64,000 nucleotides of DNA from Bolinopsis microptera (GCF_026151205.1 NC_087082.1:5091908-5155907); one strand, 5' to 3'; shown: positions 48,043-60,118, counted from the stretch's first letter. The notes: a model not told the origin generated them from the sequence alone. A program made the numbers and translations.

Positions 48043-48716
48043 TTTACCATAGTAACACTACCATGGTAACACTACCATAGTAACACAGTAACACTACCAT
48101 AGGCATAGTAACACTACCATAGTAACACTACCATAGTAACACAGTAACACTACCATAGCACAGTAACACTACCATAGTAACACAGTAACACTACCATAGT
48201 AACACTACCATAGTAACACTACCATAGTAACACAGTAACACTACCATAGTAACACTACCATAGTAACACAGTAACACTACCATAGTAACACAGTAACACT
48301 ACCATAGCATAGTAACACAGTAACACTGCCATAGTAACACTACCATAGTAACACAGTAACACTACCATAGTAACACTACCATAGTAACACTACCGTACCA
48401 TAGTAACACTACCATAGTAACACTACCATAGTAACACAGTAATACTACCATAGTAACACTACCATAGTAACACTACCATAGTAACACTATCATAGTAACA
48501 CTACCATAGTAACATAGTAACGCTATCATAGTAACACTACCATAGTAACACTACCATAGTAACACAGTAATACTACCATAGTAACACTACCATAGTAACA
48601 CTACCATAGTAACACTACCATAGTAACACTACCATAGCAACACAGTAACACTACCATAGTAACACTACCATAGTAACATAGTCACGCTATCATAGTAACA
48701 CTACCATAGTAACACT
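48043..48716. repeat. 14-bp minisatellite
   Basis: About 48 copies of ACCATAGTAACACT, with scattered shortened units (AGTAACAC insert). Shares the GTAAC core with other arrays in the window. Confidence 0.95.
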
Positions 48717-48719
48717 ACA

Positions 48720-50170
48720 AATAATAACCGAGTTTTAGCTGTAAATGCTGGACTGCACAAGTGAACATGTAGAAACAGTCAACACGGCCCGGTGTGTAAC
48801 ACCTCACAATTAAATATTCGACAACATAAGCCGCGTATTATGCACAACAAAATAACATATTTGATGCTGGGTACTTCACGTAGATTACAACGCAGAACAT
48901 TGAATGATACACTATATCCTTTGGATTGTAGAGGGTTCTTTTACTTAAGGATCCTTTATTACCTTTCATACATCTAATTATTGCAGTGAAGAGCGTTGTT
49001 CTAAATCAATTACGCTCAATGACAGTTCTGTTTCCCAAATTTAACTTAAATAATTTGTTTTTGACGAGGTAACAGATAATCATCTAGAAAGTCGTTGTCC
49101 AAATCTATTGTTACAATCTACAGAAGGATTGTTAGCTACTAAAGCTCATCAGATTAATAATAATGATATCTAGCGATCTGCTGTTACATCAGTTGTTGAA
49201 ATCATATAGCGACGTTGTTGGTAAATCAAGTGATGTTTCTTCCATTCAAATTTCTGATTGTTTCTCAATAGACTCAGTGAAAACAGATTCTAATGGAATT
49301 AAATAGTTGAATAATGAATGATATATTTATTTCAATTAGAATCTGTCTTTCATTTATTCAAAAAGAATTAGAAATTTTAATGGGATACATTTTAATAAAA
49401 GGGGACAGTAAGATTAAATAATAATCCGTTTTATAAGTTCTATATAAGTAAATTGTAACGGTTCAACGATACCGACATAAGGAAGCTGGAAGGTAACATA
49501 CGGTAACAATTATTAGGGATGACATAGTCATAATCTTTTCATAAAATATGATAACTATGAATTAGTTATTAGACTATATATCAAACTACTCACTTTGATT
49601 TAAAAGCTATAGATTCCAAAGTTGTACCGCTCTTTAATAAATTATCTTTCAATAAACACCATTACAAATTAATGAGCAAACATTTTATTGCTCCTCTGTA
49701 GTTATGATCTCCACAATTAAAACGACGACTTTAATAAAATATTTCGGATATATAAACGAAATATTCGTAAGTCTCAAGAACAACTGCAGAGCATTAAACC
49801 TAAATACACGTGTAATGTTAGAAACACACGTTAACAAAGACCTGTAAACCAAGAGACCTCAGCTCTGTAACGGTCAGGTAATCACAGCAGCCATCTAATC
49901 AGCTTACTAATCAGCGTATTGTATTACAGCCAATATTCTTACATATTATACAACATATTGTAATAATAACTAGTAAAACTTTATTAATTAATATATATAT
50001 AATATATTCTGTGTTTTTAAACAGAATTTTATAATAAAACGTCGTCATGGTTTACTGACACGTTCCATTTTTTTATCGCACGTGCAACTTGCTTGCCACC
50101 GTTTTAAGCCGCACTAAAATTCGTGTAAAAACTCTTGGTGTGGTTCTGTGTGTTGGTTTTGCGCTGCATT
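48720..50170. other. Non-coding DNA upstream of the tectonin genes
   Basis: AT-rich with no supported gene. Confidence 0.45.
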
Positions 50171-50179
50171 TTGTCTTCG

Positions 50180-50346
50180 GGTGGGATTTACAAAGACCTA
50201 GGCAACAACCAGTGGAAGAGAATTTCGGGTGCTCTAACCAATGTTGATGTCAGTGGCGAAGACAATGTTTGGGGAGTCAACAGAAATCAGCTTATCTTCA
50301 GGTATTCAAAGAGTGAAAACAAGTGGCAACATGTCCTACAATCTTA
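50180..50346 (+). pseudogene. Tectonin gene fragment
   Basis: Matches the region of the intact gene that encodes LGNNQWKRISGALTNVDV to NKWQHV (blades 2-4), with a few substitutions, and then diverges. It lacks a signal peptide and the other blades, so it is a partial duplicate about 1 kb upstream of the intact copy. Confidence 0.75.
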
Positions 50347-50946
50347 AATGAGTGTCACATCATCGTAATCTTACTACAAGTGGTGTCAAAAACGCAAATT
50401 AAATGGATAATATTTATTTTAGTCTCTTGAGTCTTAACACCACTTTAGGGTTAGACGGGTTCCTGCTAGTATTCATAACGCCCTAACAGTAACTATAATC
50501 GGAATTTGTTTACAACATTTCATTCAATTAATGATGAGATAATATGGTCAAATCTTGTTTAGTACCTACACAAGTCTCTAAAGATACATCACGGATAAGG
50601 GATTCCTGTCATACCTTCACGTACAGATATAATAATACTTCAATCACGAGTCTAGTTTCATTTAAACAAAAATAGGTATTCTCAAAATAATCTTTTTTGG
50701 TGTGGAAACGGTGCGCTAGATAGTCACTGAACTGCCTATGAGGTCATTTGGGTTGAACAGGTTTGGTGTATGCCCCCTTATCAATTGCAGTTTGAAAGAT
50801 AGGTGAATCATCTGATGAGTTTTTCTGAGAAACTTGACAAATCTAATTGATATAACCGGGGAAAGGGTTATCAGTTTTATATAGTATCGTAGGGACAGGG
50901 TTTCATTTGATTTTATTATTCGAGTTTGATCTTGAGTTGCGTCAAA

Positions 50947-51723
50947 ATGTTTAAGTTTACGCGGTGCAAGTTTTTCCTGTCTGTACTAATCCTCGGGCTT
51001 ACGGCTGAAGTTTCCTCCAAATATCTAACTGGAGTCTGGGAAAAGGCTCCAGGTGGACTCACTAGGGTATCTAAAGGTGATTCAGGGGTCTGGGGTGTCA
51101 ACAGCAATGGTCACATCTATCAACTAAACTCGAACGAACGGACCTGGACTAGAATCTCTGGAGGATTGGTACAAGTATCGTCAGGAAAATCAGTCTGGGG
51201 AGTAAACAGCGTGGATGAGATTTATACATACCTAGGCAACAACCAGTGGAAGAGAATTTCGGGTGCTCTAACCAATGTTGATGTCAGTGACAAAGACAAT
51301 GTTTGGGGAGTCAACAGAAATCAGCTTATCTTCAGGTATTCAAAGAGCGGAAACAAGTGGCAACATGTCGGAGGAAGAGCCATCCAGATCAGTGTTGGAG
51401 AAGCAGGGGTGTGGGTTGTCAATGAAAACCACGATATTTACTACCGCGCAGGGACATATGGAGATGTGGATACAACGGGGAGCCACTGGGTAAACGTTTC
51501 TGGGAAGCTCAAGTGGGTTTCATCAGGATCCGACATTGTTGTCGGGGTCAACGCTGCAGATGAAATATACTATCGAGAAGGAGTTAGCTCCACTAATCCA
51601 ACAGGAAGCAGATGGGTTAAGGTTCCCGGCAGACTGATGCAGATTGACATTTCCGAGGACCAGGTCGTTGGGACAAATAGTGCTCACCATATCTACAAAT
51701 CTCCTGTTGAAAAAAAAATCTGA
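50947..51723 (+). CDS. Secreted tectonin-repeat lectin
   Basis: A 258-residue protein in one exon. The first in-frame ATG (50947) gives a signal peptide with a hydrophobic core (FFLSVLILGLTA) and a likely cut after VSS. The mature part consists of six tectonin repeats, each starting with W-x-x-x-x-G-x-L and ending with a V-W-G-V-N-like strand: WEKAPGGLTRVS, WTRISGGLVQVS, WKRISGALTNVD, WQHVGGRAIQIS, WVNVSGKLKWVS, WVKVPGRLMQID. Six repeats form a beta-propeller in the tachylectin-1 and fish egg lectin family, whose members bind bacterial sugars or lipopolysaccharide; a defence or egg role is inferred. The frame stops just after a run of nine A, where a one-base shift would read on into the downstream copy. 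Confidence 0.93.
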   Translation: MFKFTRCKFFLSVLILGLTAEVSSKYLTGVWEKAPGGLTRVSKGDSGVWGVNSNGHIYQLNSNERTWTRISGGLVQVSSGKSVWGVNSVDEIYTYLGNNQWKRISGALTNVDVSDKDNVWGVNRNQLIFRYSKSGNKWQHVGGRAIQISVGEAGVWVVNENHDIYYRAGTYGDVDTTGSHWVNVSGKLKWVSSGSDIVVGVNAADEIYYREGVSSTNPTGSRWVKVPGRLMQIDISEDQVVGTNSAHHIYKSPVEKKI

Positions 51724-52434
51724 CCAATTGCAAATAACTGCGAGTTGGGAAAGGGTACCAGGTGGACTCACTAGGATATCTAAAGGCGATTCAGGGGTCT
51801 GGGGTGTCAACAGCAATGGTCACATCTATCAACTAAACTCGAACGAACGGACCTGGACTAGAATCTCTGGAGGATTGGTACAAGTATCGTCAGGAAAATC
51901 AGTCTGGGGAGTAAATAAGCGTGGATGAGATTTATACATACCTAGGTAACAACCAGTGGAAGAGAATTTCGGGTGCTCTAACCAATGTTGACGTCAGTGA
52001 CAAAGACAATGTTTGGGGAGTCAACAGAAATCAGCTTATCTTCAGGTATTCAAAGAGCGGAAACAAGTGGCAACATGTCGGAGGAAGAGCCATCCAGATC
52101 AGTGTTGGAGAAGCAGGGGTGTGGGTTGTCAATGAAAACCACGATATTTACTACCGCGCAGGGACATATGGAGATGTGGATACAACGGGGAGCCACTAGG
52201 GTAAACGTTTCTGGGAAGCTCAAGTGGGTTTCATCAGGATCCGACATTGTTGTCGGGGTCAACGCTGCAGATGAAATATACTATCGAGAAGGAAGGAGTT
52301 AGCTCCACTAATCCAACAGGAAGCAGATGGGTTAAGGCAGACTGATGCAGATTGATGTACACAAAGATGAATATGTGGTGGGAACAAACTCCGCAAATCA
52401 TATTTACAAATCCCCTGTTGCTTTGAGAACCTGA
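51724..52434 (+). pseudogene. Frameshifted tandem tectonin copy
   Basis: Repeats the six-blade region of the intact gene (from WERVPGGLTRISKG) at high identity but with breaks: a 1-base insertion in GTAAATAAGCG, an early TAG with an insertion at about 52197, a 4-base insertion (GAAGGAAGG) and a 7-base deletion near the end. The last about 80 bp are more diverged than the rest. It is either a decayed duplicate or the second half of a former 12-blade protein. Sequencing errors could imitate some single-base breaks. Confidence 0.8.
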
Positions 52435-54475
52435 ACATTTTGTATTTAGTGCGATTTTCAATCGGCATAATCAGTAAACGATGGACAGTGGCTACTTAAC
52501 ATAATAAAATATTAACAATAGTGCGGGATAGATACAAATTTAATAAAAGTTATTGATTTTTGTTGCAATTGATCAGTTAATGATAAGAAACCGATAAATA
52601 GTAATGGGGGATCATGTCCCCCCCCCCCCCCCCCCCTAATGACCAACTTATAATTGACTATTTATAATTAGACGTAATGGTAAAAGATAGTATACAAGAC
52701 AGTATATATGATTCAGTATTGAATAGTATTCAGTATGATTTAATAAAATAAAATATAAAATATTCTGCAATTGCAGTTTACAGAAGTTGTGTATTATTTT
52801 GTGATCACCACCCAGCGAATTGTATGAGTTGCATCAAGTAAACTATGGAGTTAGTATTAAAGGCCACATAATTCCCAGGGAAACGAGATGGTATTCCCGG
52901 CCAATTATTATTATTGTTAATTAATCGGTCCAAAGTCTTACACGTGACTTTTCGATGTATATTTTATCTATATAATTATATTTTTCATTTGACGAAATCC
53001 CCCCGGCAACGGGGACATGTAAAATAGAATCGTTCAAAATATTGCCTCCATATGGCACCCAAACACGGTAAACACATAGTGAACTATGACTATGTCCGCA
53101 ATTACTGGGACCCAATACATCAAATTAATCTAAATCCATCAAAACTTATGAAAAACTATTTAAGATCAAACAAATCAATGGTGAATAACTGCAGATACAT
53201 AGATAAAATCGGTATTTCAATAGTCAAATTTCAGATACATTAGAAACAAGTCTGATATGGTCATTAATGTGAATGCAGCGAAAAGGTGTCATGTGTGGGG
53301 GAAGTGTGATATGATGTTGGAAGTATAGGAAGGTAGATAGAAAAAAATATGGGGAGCAAGGAGATTAGGCTAGACTGTTCTATTCACTATCCAATAAACA
53401 TTTCCATAGATGCTTAGTGACCTCAAATTTAAAAGGATTAGTACTAGTAGACACAATCTGAATTACCTGTATATGTAAAGGGAGTCCATTCCACAGTAAT
53501 ATATGGGTTCTGTATAAAAAAACACTGAAAATCGACAAAAAACTGACCCTCTGGCGTGGCCAATTTCAGCCTGAAAATGGAGTTGAAACCTCGCCATTTT
53601 TAGCAGGGTTGTAAAAAAAGGATAGGAATTCTTAGAATTTTGATTAAGGCTTTAGATTTTCTATAATACTTAACGTCGGAAGTGAGGTAAAATAAACGTT
53701 AGAATAATGGCGTTTCATCAAAGATTACCTGCGTCGTTGCTTAGCACCCTTAGCAACATCAAGAGATTGCATGTGCACGAGCAAGAACAGATTAGCAACG
53801 CGCGTTGCTATGCTTTATGATACGTCATAACTTCATAACTAGCTCACGTTTACGCTCACGCTATGACTATATTCATACCTTTGGTTGTGATTGATATTTT
53901 TCGATGCAGTAGAAAGTATCGTTTAGGGAATCTGAATACTTACAACTTTTTTGTCAGTGTCAAATAAAATCCATGATTTCTACAGAATAACAGAGCTATA
54001 CGATGAAGAGAAATTAACAGGGGTGTAGGAATGATTTTCTTCCTGAGGGGGCCAAAATCTTAGAGTTTTTCAAATTTAGCACGCGCTTTGGCCACAGCCT
54101 GAATTTCAAAAACAGCAAAACGTGTAAAAGGCCTAGCTTAGCAATTTGGCAATAGAGATCATTTTCAAACGCAGTTTTAAGAGCGATTAAAATAATACGC
54201 TTTTAAATGCATATTAGGGCCTACAAGCAGCTCTAGCAAAATATGTGTAGTTCGAAAAAGGGATGCATATTGTATTCTCTCGACAAAAATTTCAGGAAAT
54301 TTGCTTCTAGAATTGAAATAAATCAATGTCAAATGATAGATCCAGCAAGATTTTGTTGTGCCAATTTAAGGGTCAAAGGAAAAGTCCGGATAATGATTAA
54401 TCACTCTACACTCGTTTGTCATGTGACTTTTTCAACCCGTTCTCTAGCTGGTCCTGGACGACTATTCGATATTCG

Positions 54476-54575
54476 AAACCCTAACCCTTTAATCTGATCC
54501 CAACCCTAACCCGAACCCAATCCTTAACAAAAGCATTATATGCTGAAACCCTAATATAACGGTAACCCTTTAACG
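54476..54575. repeat. Degenerate telomere-like CCCTAA repeats
   Basis: AACCCTAACCCTTTAA, CCCAACCCTAACCCGAACCC and later ACCCTAA pieces look like a decayed interstitial (TTAGGG)n tract on the minus strand. Confidence 0.5.
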
Positions 54576-54936
54576 AGAAATTAGACTAACTTCCTTATGC
54601 GGTCTTATCACGTGATCGAGACAGTTTTTCGCCAATATCTCGTCAGGGGAGCATTTTTTACCCTATGTCATGGGGGTTGATTCGGAATCAGCGTCCGAAA
54701 ATACATCGATTGTCGGGGCCCTTTTAGAACAATCTCGAAGATTGAGTAGAGTGATTTAGCACGCTCGGAAAAGTCCTGCAAATTTTGAAAAATATGCTCA
54801 TGCTTACAGTAATAGGTCTCACTCTCAAAAAGGGTGCAAAATGCAAGAAGGGAGAATCTGGAACAATTTTTGGACAAATTTGTTTTAAGGAATGAATTCT
54901 AGCAATGAGGAATGTAAATTTGGACTACAAGGGGCA

Positions 54937-55197
54937 AACTGTGTCCTGATAATTTACTTGAAAATACTGAACACGGCACAGAAGAGTAACCAGCAATGTT
55001 ATCTGAATTTTATAATCGCTAGGTTCCTGAACTTCTGATGAATTCTGACGTGTAATATCAGAATATTATGTACTATAAATTATCAGATTTCTGGTTCATG
55101 CCAGCTCACAACTGGATTGTGTCCTGCTAATTTACTTGAAAATACTGAACACGGCACAGAAGAGTAACCAGCAATGTTATATGAATTTTATAAATCG
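54937..55197. repeat. 80-bp direct repeats, spaced 181 bp
   Basis: TACTTGAAAATACTGAACAC and its surroundings at 54937-55017 recur at 55118-55197 with few changes. Confidence 0.85.
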
Positions 55198-55349
55198 GCA
55201 ACTATCGTGCAGTTAGACTGCAGTTAGACAGGATAGGCCAAATTATGAGGCCAACAAAGTTGGCCCCTTTTCGCCCCTTCTCATACGATCAAAAAACGAA
55301 GAAGCTACCTCTCTCAGGAGTGTGCGTAACTGTAAGTTTTAACAGCGAT

Positions 55350-56092
55350 AAGTCATTCTCACCTTGATTAAGTTATTCTCACCTTGATTAAGTTATTCTC
55401 ACATTGATTAAGTTATTCTCACATTGATTAAGTTATTCTCACCTTGATTAAGTCATTCTCACCTTGATTAAGTCATTCTCACCTTGATTAAGTTATTCTC
55501 AGTGCATTGATTAAGTTATTCTCAGTGCATTGATTAAGTTATTCTCAGTGCATTGGTTAAGTTATTCTCACCTTGATTAATTTATTCTCAGCTTGATTAA
55601 GTTATTCTCACCTTGATTAAGTTATTCTTACCTTGATTAAGTTATTCTCACCTTGATTAAGTCATTCTCACTTTGATTAAGTCATTCTCACCTTGATTAA
55701 GTTATTCTCAGTGCATTGATTAAGTTATTCTCAGTGCATTGATTAAGTTATTCTCACCTTGATTAATTTATTCTCAGCTTGATTAAGTTATTCTCACCTT
55801 GATTATTTTATTCTCACCTTGATTAAGTCATTCTCACCTTGATTAAGTTATTCTCAGTGCATTGATAAAGTTATTCTCACCTTGATTAAGTTATTCTTAC
55901 CTAGATTAAGTTATTCTCACCTTGATTAAGTCATTCTCACCTTGATTAAGTCATTTTCACCTTGATTAAGTTATTCTCAGTGCATTGATTAAGTTATTCT
56001 CAGTGCATTGATTAAGTTATTCTCAGTGCATTGGTTAAGTTATTCTCACCTTGATTATGTTATTCTCACCTTTATTAAGTTATTCTCACCTT
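55350..56092. repeat. 20-bp minisatellite
   Basis: About 36 copies of AAGTTATTCTCACCTTGATT, with a CAGTGCATTG variant that occurs in runs of two or three, indicating block-wise duplication. Confidence 0.95.
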
Positions 56093-56595
56093 GACGTTTG
56101 GTAAGATTCCTTTGCCGAACTTGATCGCCCTTTCCACAGCGTAGCGTGTATTAGTCAATTTCTCCTGAGACGAATAAGCACTTCAAAAGGAGGTTAAAAT
56201 TAGTAAACAATTAATGCTAATAAATGCTAATTTAAAACTAAGAAACCATGAACTTATAGAAGATGCTTCATGTTATTCTCAGTTTCAGGTTGTAATTAAT
56301 TCATGTTTCAGTGTCTGTTCTTCATACCCCTGGAAGAGATAAAACCAGCTAGAAACAAACTTTGACTCCTTTAAGCTTATATCTAAGCTTATATTTTTTA
56401 AACATTTATATTTTGATATTTGTTAATGCTTGATATTCCATGATAATCACAGATGATTATATTAAAAAGACACTGCAAACGCCAGTACAGTCGCCCTTTA
56501 AGGTTCCACAAGTTCTTTTAGTCTGGGTCGCACTGTTTGAACTTATCAAAGAGCATCTAGGCCATTGTTATGTGGAGATATATCAGATAGCTGCT

Positions 56596-56655
56596 GGTCA
56601 CGTGGGCACAACAAAGTCACCACGTGGGCACAACAAGGTCAGCACGTGGGCACAT
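56596..56655. repeat. 20-bp CACGTG tandem, three copies
   Basis: Units of CACGTGGGCACAACAAGGTC type, three copies. Confidence 0.8.
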
Positions 56656-56872
56656 TAACTAGATGTATCAATTGTGAGTAACCCGTCTGCTACAATTAAG
56701 TTGAACCACTTTCTCAATAATATCATCTTCTAGCAAATCTATCCCTCCCACTGTTGGACAGACATCACTCATAGCTGAACAGGTGTGATGATCTCACCTT
56801 CTCACAGGTGTGATGATCTCACCTTCTCACAGGTATGTAAGGTAACTTTTAAAGCTCTACAAGTTATTACCC

Positions 56873-58593
56873 TTGGTTAGTACTTGATTTCTCTTGGAGA
56901 ATTTCTCTTTAGACTCTTAACTTGCGAACAAATTGAAGCAGCAAACTTTAGGCTAGAAACTTTATTGAATTGAAATAATCATTCCACGTAACAACGTCTT
57001 CTTCAGTTCTGTAATAAAATTGTTAAACATGTGTAAAAATTAACGACGGAAAGAAATTTAAAATAACATTAAAACAAAAACAGAGAAATAAAATTTACGA
57101 AATATGACCCAAAAAATGTAATTGCAAAAAATGTCAAAACAACAAAAAATACGACAAGAAGAAATGTAAGCTAATACAACTAAATACTGTACTACTCATG
57201 ATACTAAACTAATTAGTAAACGTAAAACTGGTTGTTCAGAATTCACAGTTCATGTGTAAAAACTAATGATAAAATCAGCACTTAAGCAACGATAACTCGG
57301 TTGTCATGGTTACTATCCAAGATAGTCCTATCAATACATTATTTACTAGTTAAACATCGACTAAATATTTGTACAAATAACTCAACTCAGAACGATCATT
57401 CATTTCAGGACTTAATCTCAATATATACATCGCTTCTACAATCTTTCTACGAACAGTTTTACTCTGTAAATCAAGTAACTTAAAAGATAAAACTGGGGTT
57501 CGGTTAGGATGTAGAGATGCGTAGTGCTGTCCAACCCCATTCTCTGGATGTGCTCTAGGATTCCTAGCAGCCTGTCTGTGCTCCATCAGACGAGCATGGA
57601 GGCTTCTCTCAGTTTCCCCACAGTATCTCTTACCACATAACTCGCAAGTAACTAAGTAAATAGCTCCTTTTGTTGAGCATGTTGTTCCTGTGAGTCTAGG
57701 GCAGATCTCACAATTGTTAGGGTTACCAAGGTCACAAGTCTTCTTATCCAGTGGACGAGAGCGGCAGAAGATGTCCTGTAACTTCTTACCAGGTGTAAAA
57801 ATAACTCTGATGGGGAGTTTGTTAGATTTGATGTAGTTGCGAATCTTATTACACACTGTTCCAGAGATGAATGGTAAGGTGAGTGGGACAGAGTCAGGTG
57901 TGGTTTGACGTCTTCTCCTAGTCCTCCTGTTCCTTGCGTTATGACTCAGAGGTTGGTGTCCATTTTTCTTTAAGAGATGATCGATGATCTTAACTGAATG
58001 ATCGAGTTCCTGGGGTCCTGAGGAAGCAATGGTGGCATTACGGTAGAAGTTCTTCTTACACTCCTCCTTCACTGAGTCCGGGTGGTGTGACTTCTGGTGT
58101 AATGTTATCCCCTTGTTCTGGGTTTTCCTGTAGAATCTGTGGTGCACTTTTCCTTCCTCATCGATCCGGATTTCCGTACTCAGGAACGGGACAAAATCCG
58201 CAGGGGTAGACGGGAACTCGATCTCCCACTTAATTCTGTTATCGGGATCCTGGTCGGCTATGCGTTGTAACATATCCAGTGCTTCTTCTCTGGATTTGGC
58301 TAAGGAACCAGCATCATCTACATACCGTTTGTATAAGAACCGAACAGGGTTACTGATGTAATAACTGTCTAAATATATACTATTACGCTCGAATTTCCAC
58401 ATTCTAATAATCGCTACAGGAGGGGATGGTCTACAACCATTGAATGATTATTTCAATTCAATAAAGTTTCTAGCCTAAAGTTTGCTGCTTCAATTTGTTC
58501 GCAAGTTAAGAGTCTAAAGAGAAATTCTCCAAGAGAAATCAAGTTCAAATGCGACTCATAAATATAGCCCCCTTGAACTATTGGTTAGTACTT
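56873..58593 (-). mobile_element. Penelope-like element, truncated, with inverted terminal arms
   Basis: Two 103-bp arms in inverted orientation (56882-56984 and 58442-58544, perfect by eye) bracket the ORF at 57350-58402. A 13-bp target duplication, TTGGTTAGTACTT, lies at 56873-56885 and 58581-58593; about 36 bp separates the right arm from its copy. Inverted or direct terminal repeats, a short extension and a 10-15-bp duplication are known Penelope traits. The RT is truncated at its N terminus, directly behind the right arm. Confidence 0.9.
57350..58402 (-). CDS. Penelope-like RT C-terminal part with GIY-YIG endonuclease
   Basis: This 350-residue frame begins inside the reverse transcriptase: FLYKRYVDDAGSLAKS holds the YVDD catalytic pair at about residues 28-31, followed by the thumb region. 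A cysteine-rich linker (CDLGNPNNCEICPRL) precedes the endonuclease, where AIYLVTCELCGKRYCGETE and RLMEH give the GIY-YIG core with its arginine-containing helix. In Penelope-like elements RT and GIY-YIG nuclease work together in retrotransposition. The frame has no internal stop but lacks the fingers and the first palm motifs, so it cannot be active alone. The ATG used is just the first in the truncated frame. Confidence 0.93.
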   Translation of the reverse strand: MWKFERNSIYLDSYYISNPVRFLYKRYVDDAGSLAKSREEALDMLQRIADQDPDNRIKWEIEFPSTPADFVPFLSTEIRIDEEGKVHHRFYRKTQNKGITLHQKSHHPDSVKEECKKNFYRNATIASSGPQELDHSVKIIDHLLKKNGHQPLSHNARNRRTRRRRQTTPDSVPLTLPFISGTVCNKIRNYIKSNKLPIRVIFTPGKKLQDIFCRSRPLDKKTCDLGNPNNCEICPRLTGTTCSTKGAIYLVTCELCGKRYCGETERSLHARLMEHRQAARNPRAHPENGVGQHYASLHPNRTPVLSFKLLDLQSKTVRRKIVEAMYILRLSPEMNDRSELSYLYKYLVDV

Positions 58594-59375
58594 AGTGGTT
58601 ATTATCCCTGGTTACACCCCCACGGTAAGCCTATGTTGAACAATGAACACGTCTAACCTCCACGTTATTGTAGTTAGCTTTTGTACGTGCAATATATATA
58701 TAACCTCATGAAACTAAGTCTTAAAGAGTTGAAGCAACTCCCTGCCTAAAGAGAGGGTGATACGAGCAATACTGCAGTCACGTGATCAATACTGGAGTCA
58801 CGTGTTCAATGTTGGAATCACGTGATCGGAGTCAAAGGACTGGAGATAAGTTGTGAAAGAGATCTATTGTTAAACACCAATAATAAAATTGGTGTTTTAG
58901 CCGCATGGAATGTGGGACAACAGGTCCCGTTCAGAGAACCACATTGGATTGGGCATTCCTGAAATTCTACTTAAACAAACTAATAATGGTTAAGTTTATT
59001 TTCTATATTTTAACTTTTTGGAAATTTTGTAATTTTAAACTTCTATCTTATACGTACTCAAAAACATCGAACTATTCTACTGAATATCTCATTCAGATAG
59101 TATAATGTATATCGTGCATTTTGAATACTCTCTTGATCCTGAATCCATTGCATACCTGCTGATACCAGATCAAATAATAGTTAAAATGCTGTATTTAGAC
59201 TTAGTCCTGTTTTGCATAAAAGAGATTTCTCATTTTTAAATGTTTAAATAAACAAGTGTGCTTTGCATTCTGGGGTGTTTGAAGTTTCTATGTCAAACAC
59301 CATAAAGCTAAAAACCTACCTAATTAATTAATCGTTCCAACTTATATTCACCCCATCAGGTTATAACAATCAAAT
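58594..59375. other. Non-coding DNA, promoter side of the LDLa gene
   Basis: Includes three CACGTG motifs spaced about 25 bp apart in repeated (G/A)(A)(G/A)TCACGTG(A/T)TC units at 58777-58827. Otherwise AT-rich. The LDLa gene promoter is expected here. Confidence 0.45.
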
Positions 59376-59382
59376 TACAGAT

Positions 59383-59578
59383 ATGTTGTTGCTACAAATC
59401 ATCGGTGGTATTATCCTGGCCACAACTCTGGCACAGTTCCAAGAAGAAGGACACGGCGGCCACCATAACGGCTCACATAACGGCTCACATAACGGCTCAC
59501 ATAACGGCTCACATAACGGCTCACATAACGGCTCCCACAACGGCTCACATAACGGCACTGCCACTAACTGTACAGGAA
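59383..59578 (+). CDS. LDLa-repeat secreted protein, exon 1
   Basis: Starts MLLLQIIGGIILATTLAQF, a clear signal peptide, then EEGHGGH and eight tandem HNG(S/T) units plus NCT. Each NGS/NGT is an N-glycosylation sequon, so the mature N terminus should be densely glycosylated and mucin-like. In DNA it is a 12-bp minisatellite (GGCTCACATAAC). The donor GGAA|GTAAGT leaves one base (phase 1). Together with exons at 60138-60311, 60788-60940, 61115-61375 and 61727-61929 it gives a complete 328-residue protein with all introns in phase 1. Confidence 0.92.
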
Positions 59579-59636
59579 GTAAGTTTTTTTAAAGTGATCA
59601 AATAATTTTATTGAATAATTATGCAAGCAGTGCACC

Positions 59637-60118
59637 AGTTAGTAACCTAGTAACCTAGTAACCTAGTAACCTAGTAACCTAGTAACCTAGTAACCTAGTA
59701 ACATAGTAACCTAGTAACCTAGTAACCTAGTAACCTAGTAACCTAGTAACCTAGTAACCTAGTAACCCAGTTACCTAGTTACCTAGTTACCTAGTAACAT
59801 AGTAACCTAGTAACCTAGTAACCTAGTAACCTAGTAACCTAGTAACCTAGTAACATAGTAACCTAGTAACATAGTAACCTAGTAACCTAGTAACCTAGTT
59901 AACTTAGTAACCTAGTAACCTAGTAACCTAGTAACCTAGTAACCTAGTAACCTAGTAACCTAGTAACCTAGTAACCCAGTTACCTAGTTACCTAGTAACC
60001 TATTTACCTCGTAACCTAGTAACCTAGTAACCAGGAAGTAACCTAGTAACCTCGTAACCTAGTAACCAGCGAGTAACCTAGTAACCAGGAAGTAACCTAG
60101 TAACCAGCTAGTAACCTA
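59637..60118. repeat. 8-bp tandem array in LDLa intron 1
   Basis: About 60 copies of CTAGTAAC with occasional inverted (GTTACCTA) or altered units. Every adjacent pair forms GTAACCTAGTAAC, an X-box-like palindrome. It fills most of the intron. Confidence 0.95.

Larger units (their letters stand above)
52435..55330. other. Non-coding DNA
   Basis: Contains a poly-C run at 52617-52636, telomere-like pieces near 54480 and a direct repeat at 54937-55197 (listed). No gene is supported. Confidence 0.45.

Noticed and set aside
53052..54497. Short plus frames of 63 and 84 codons
   Set aside because: No domain, no splice context and AT-driven composition.
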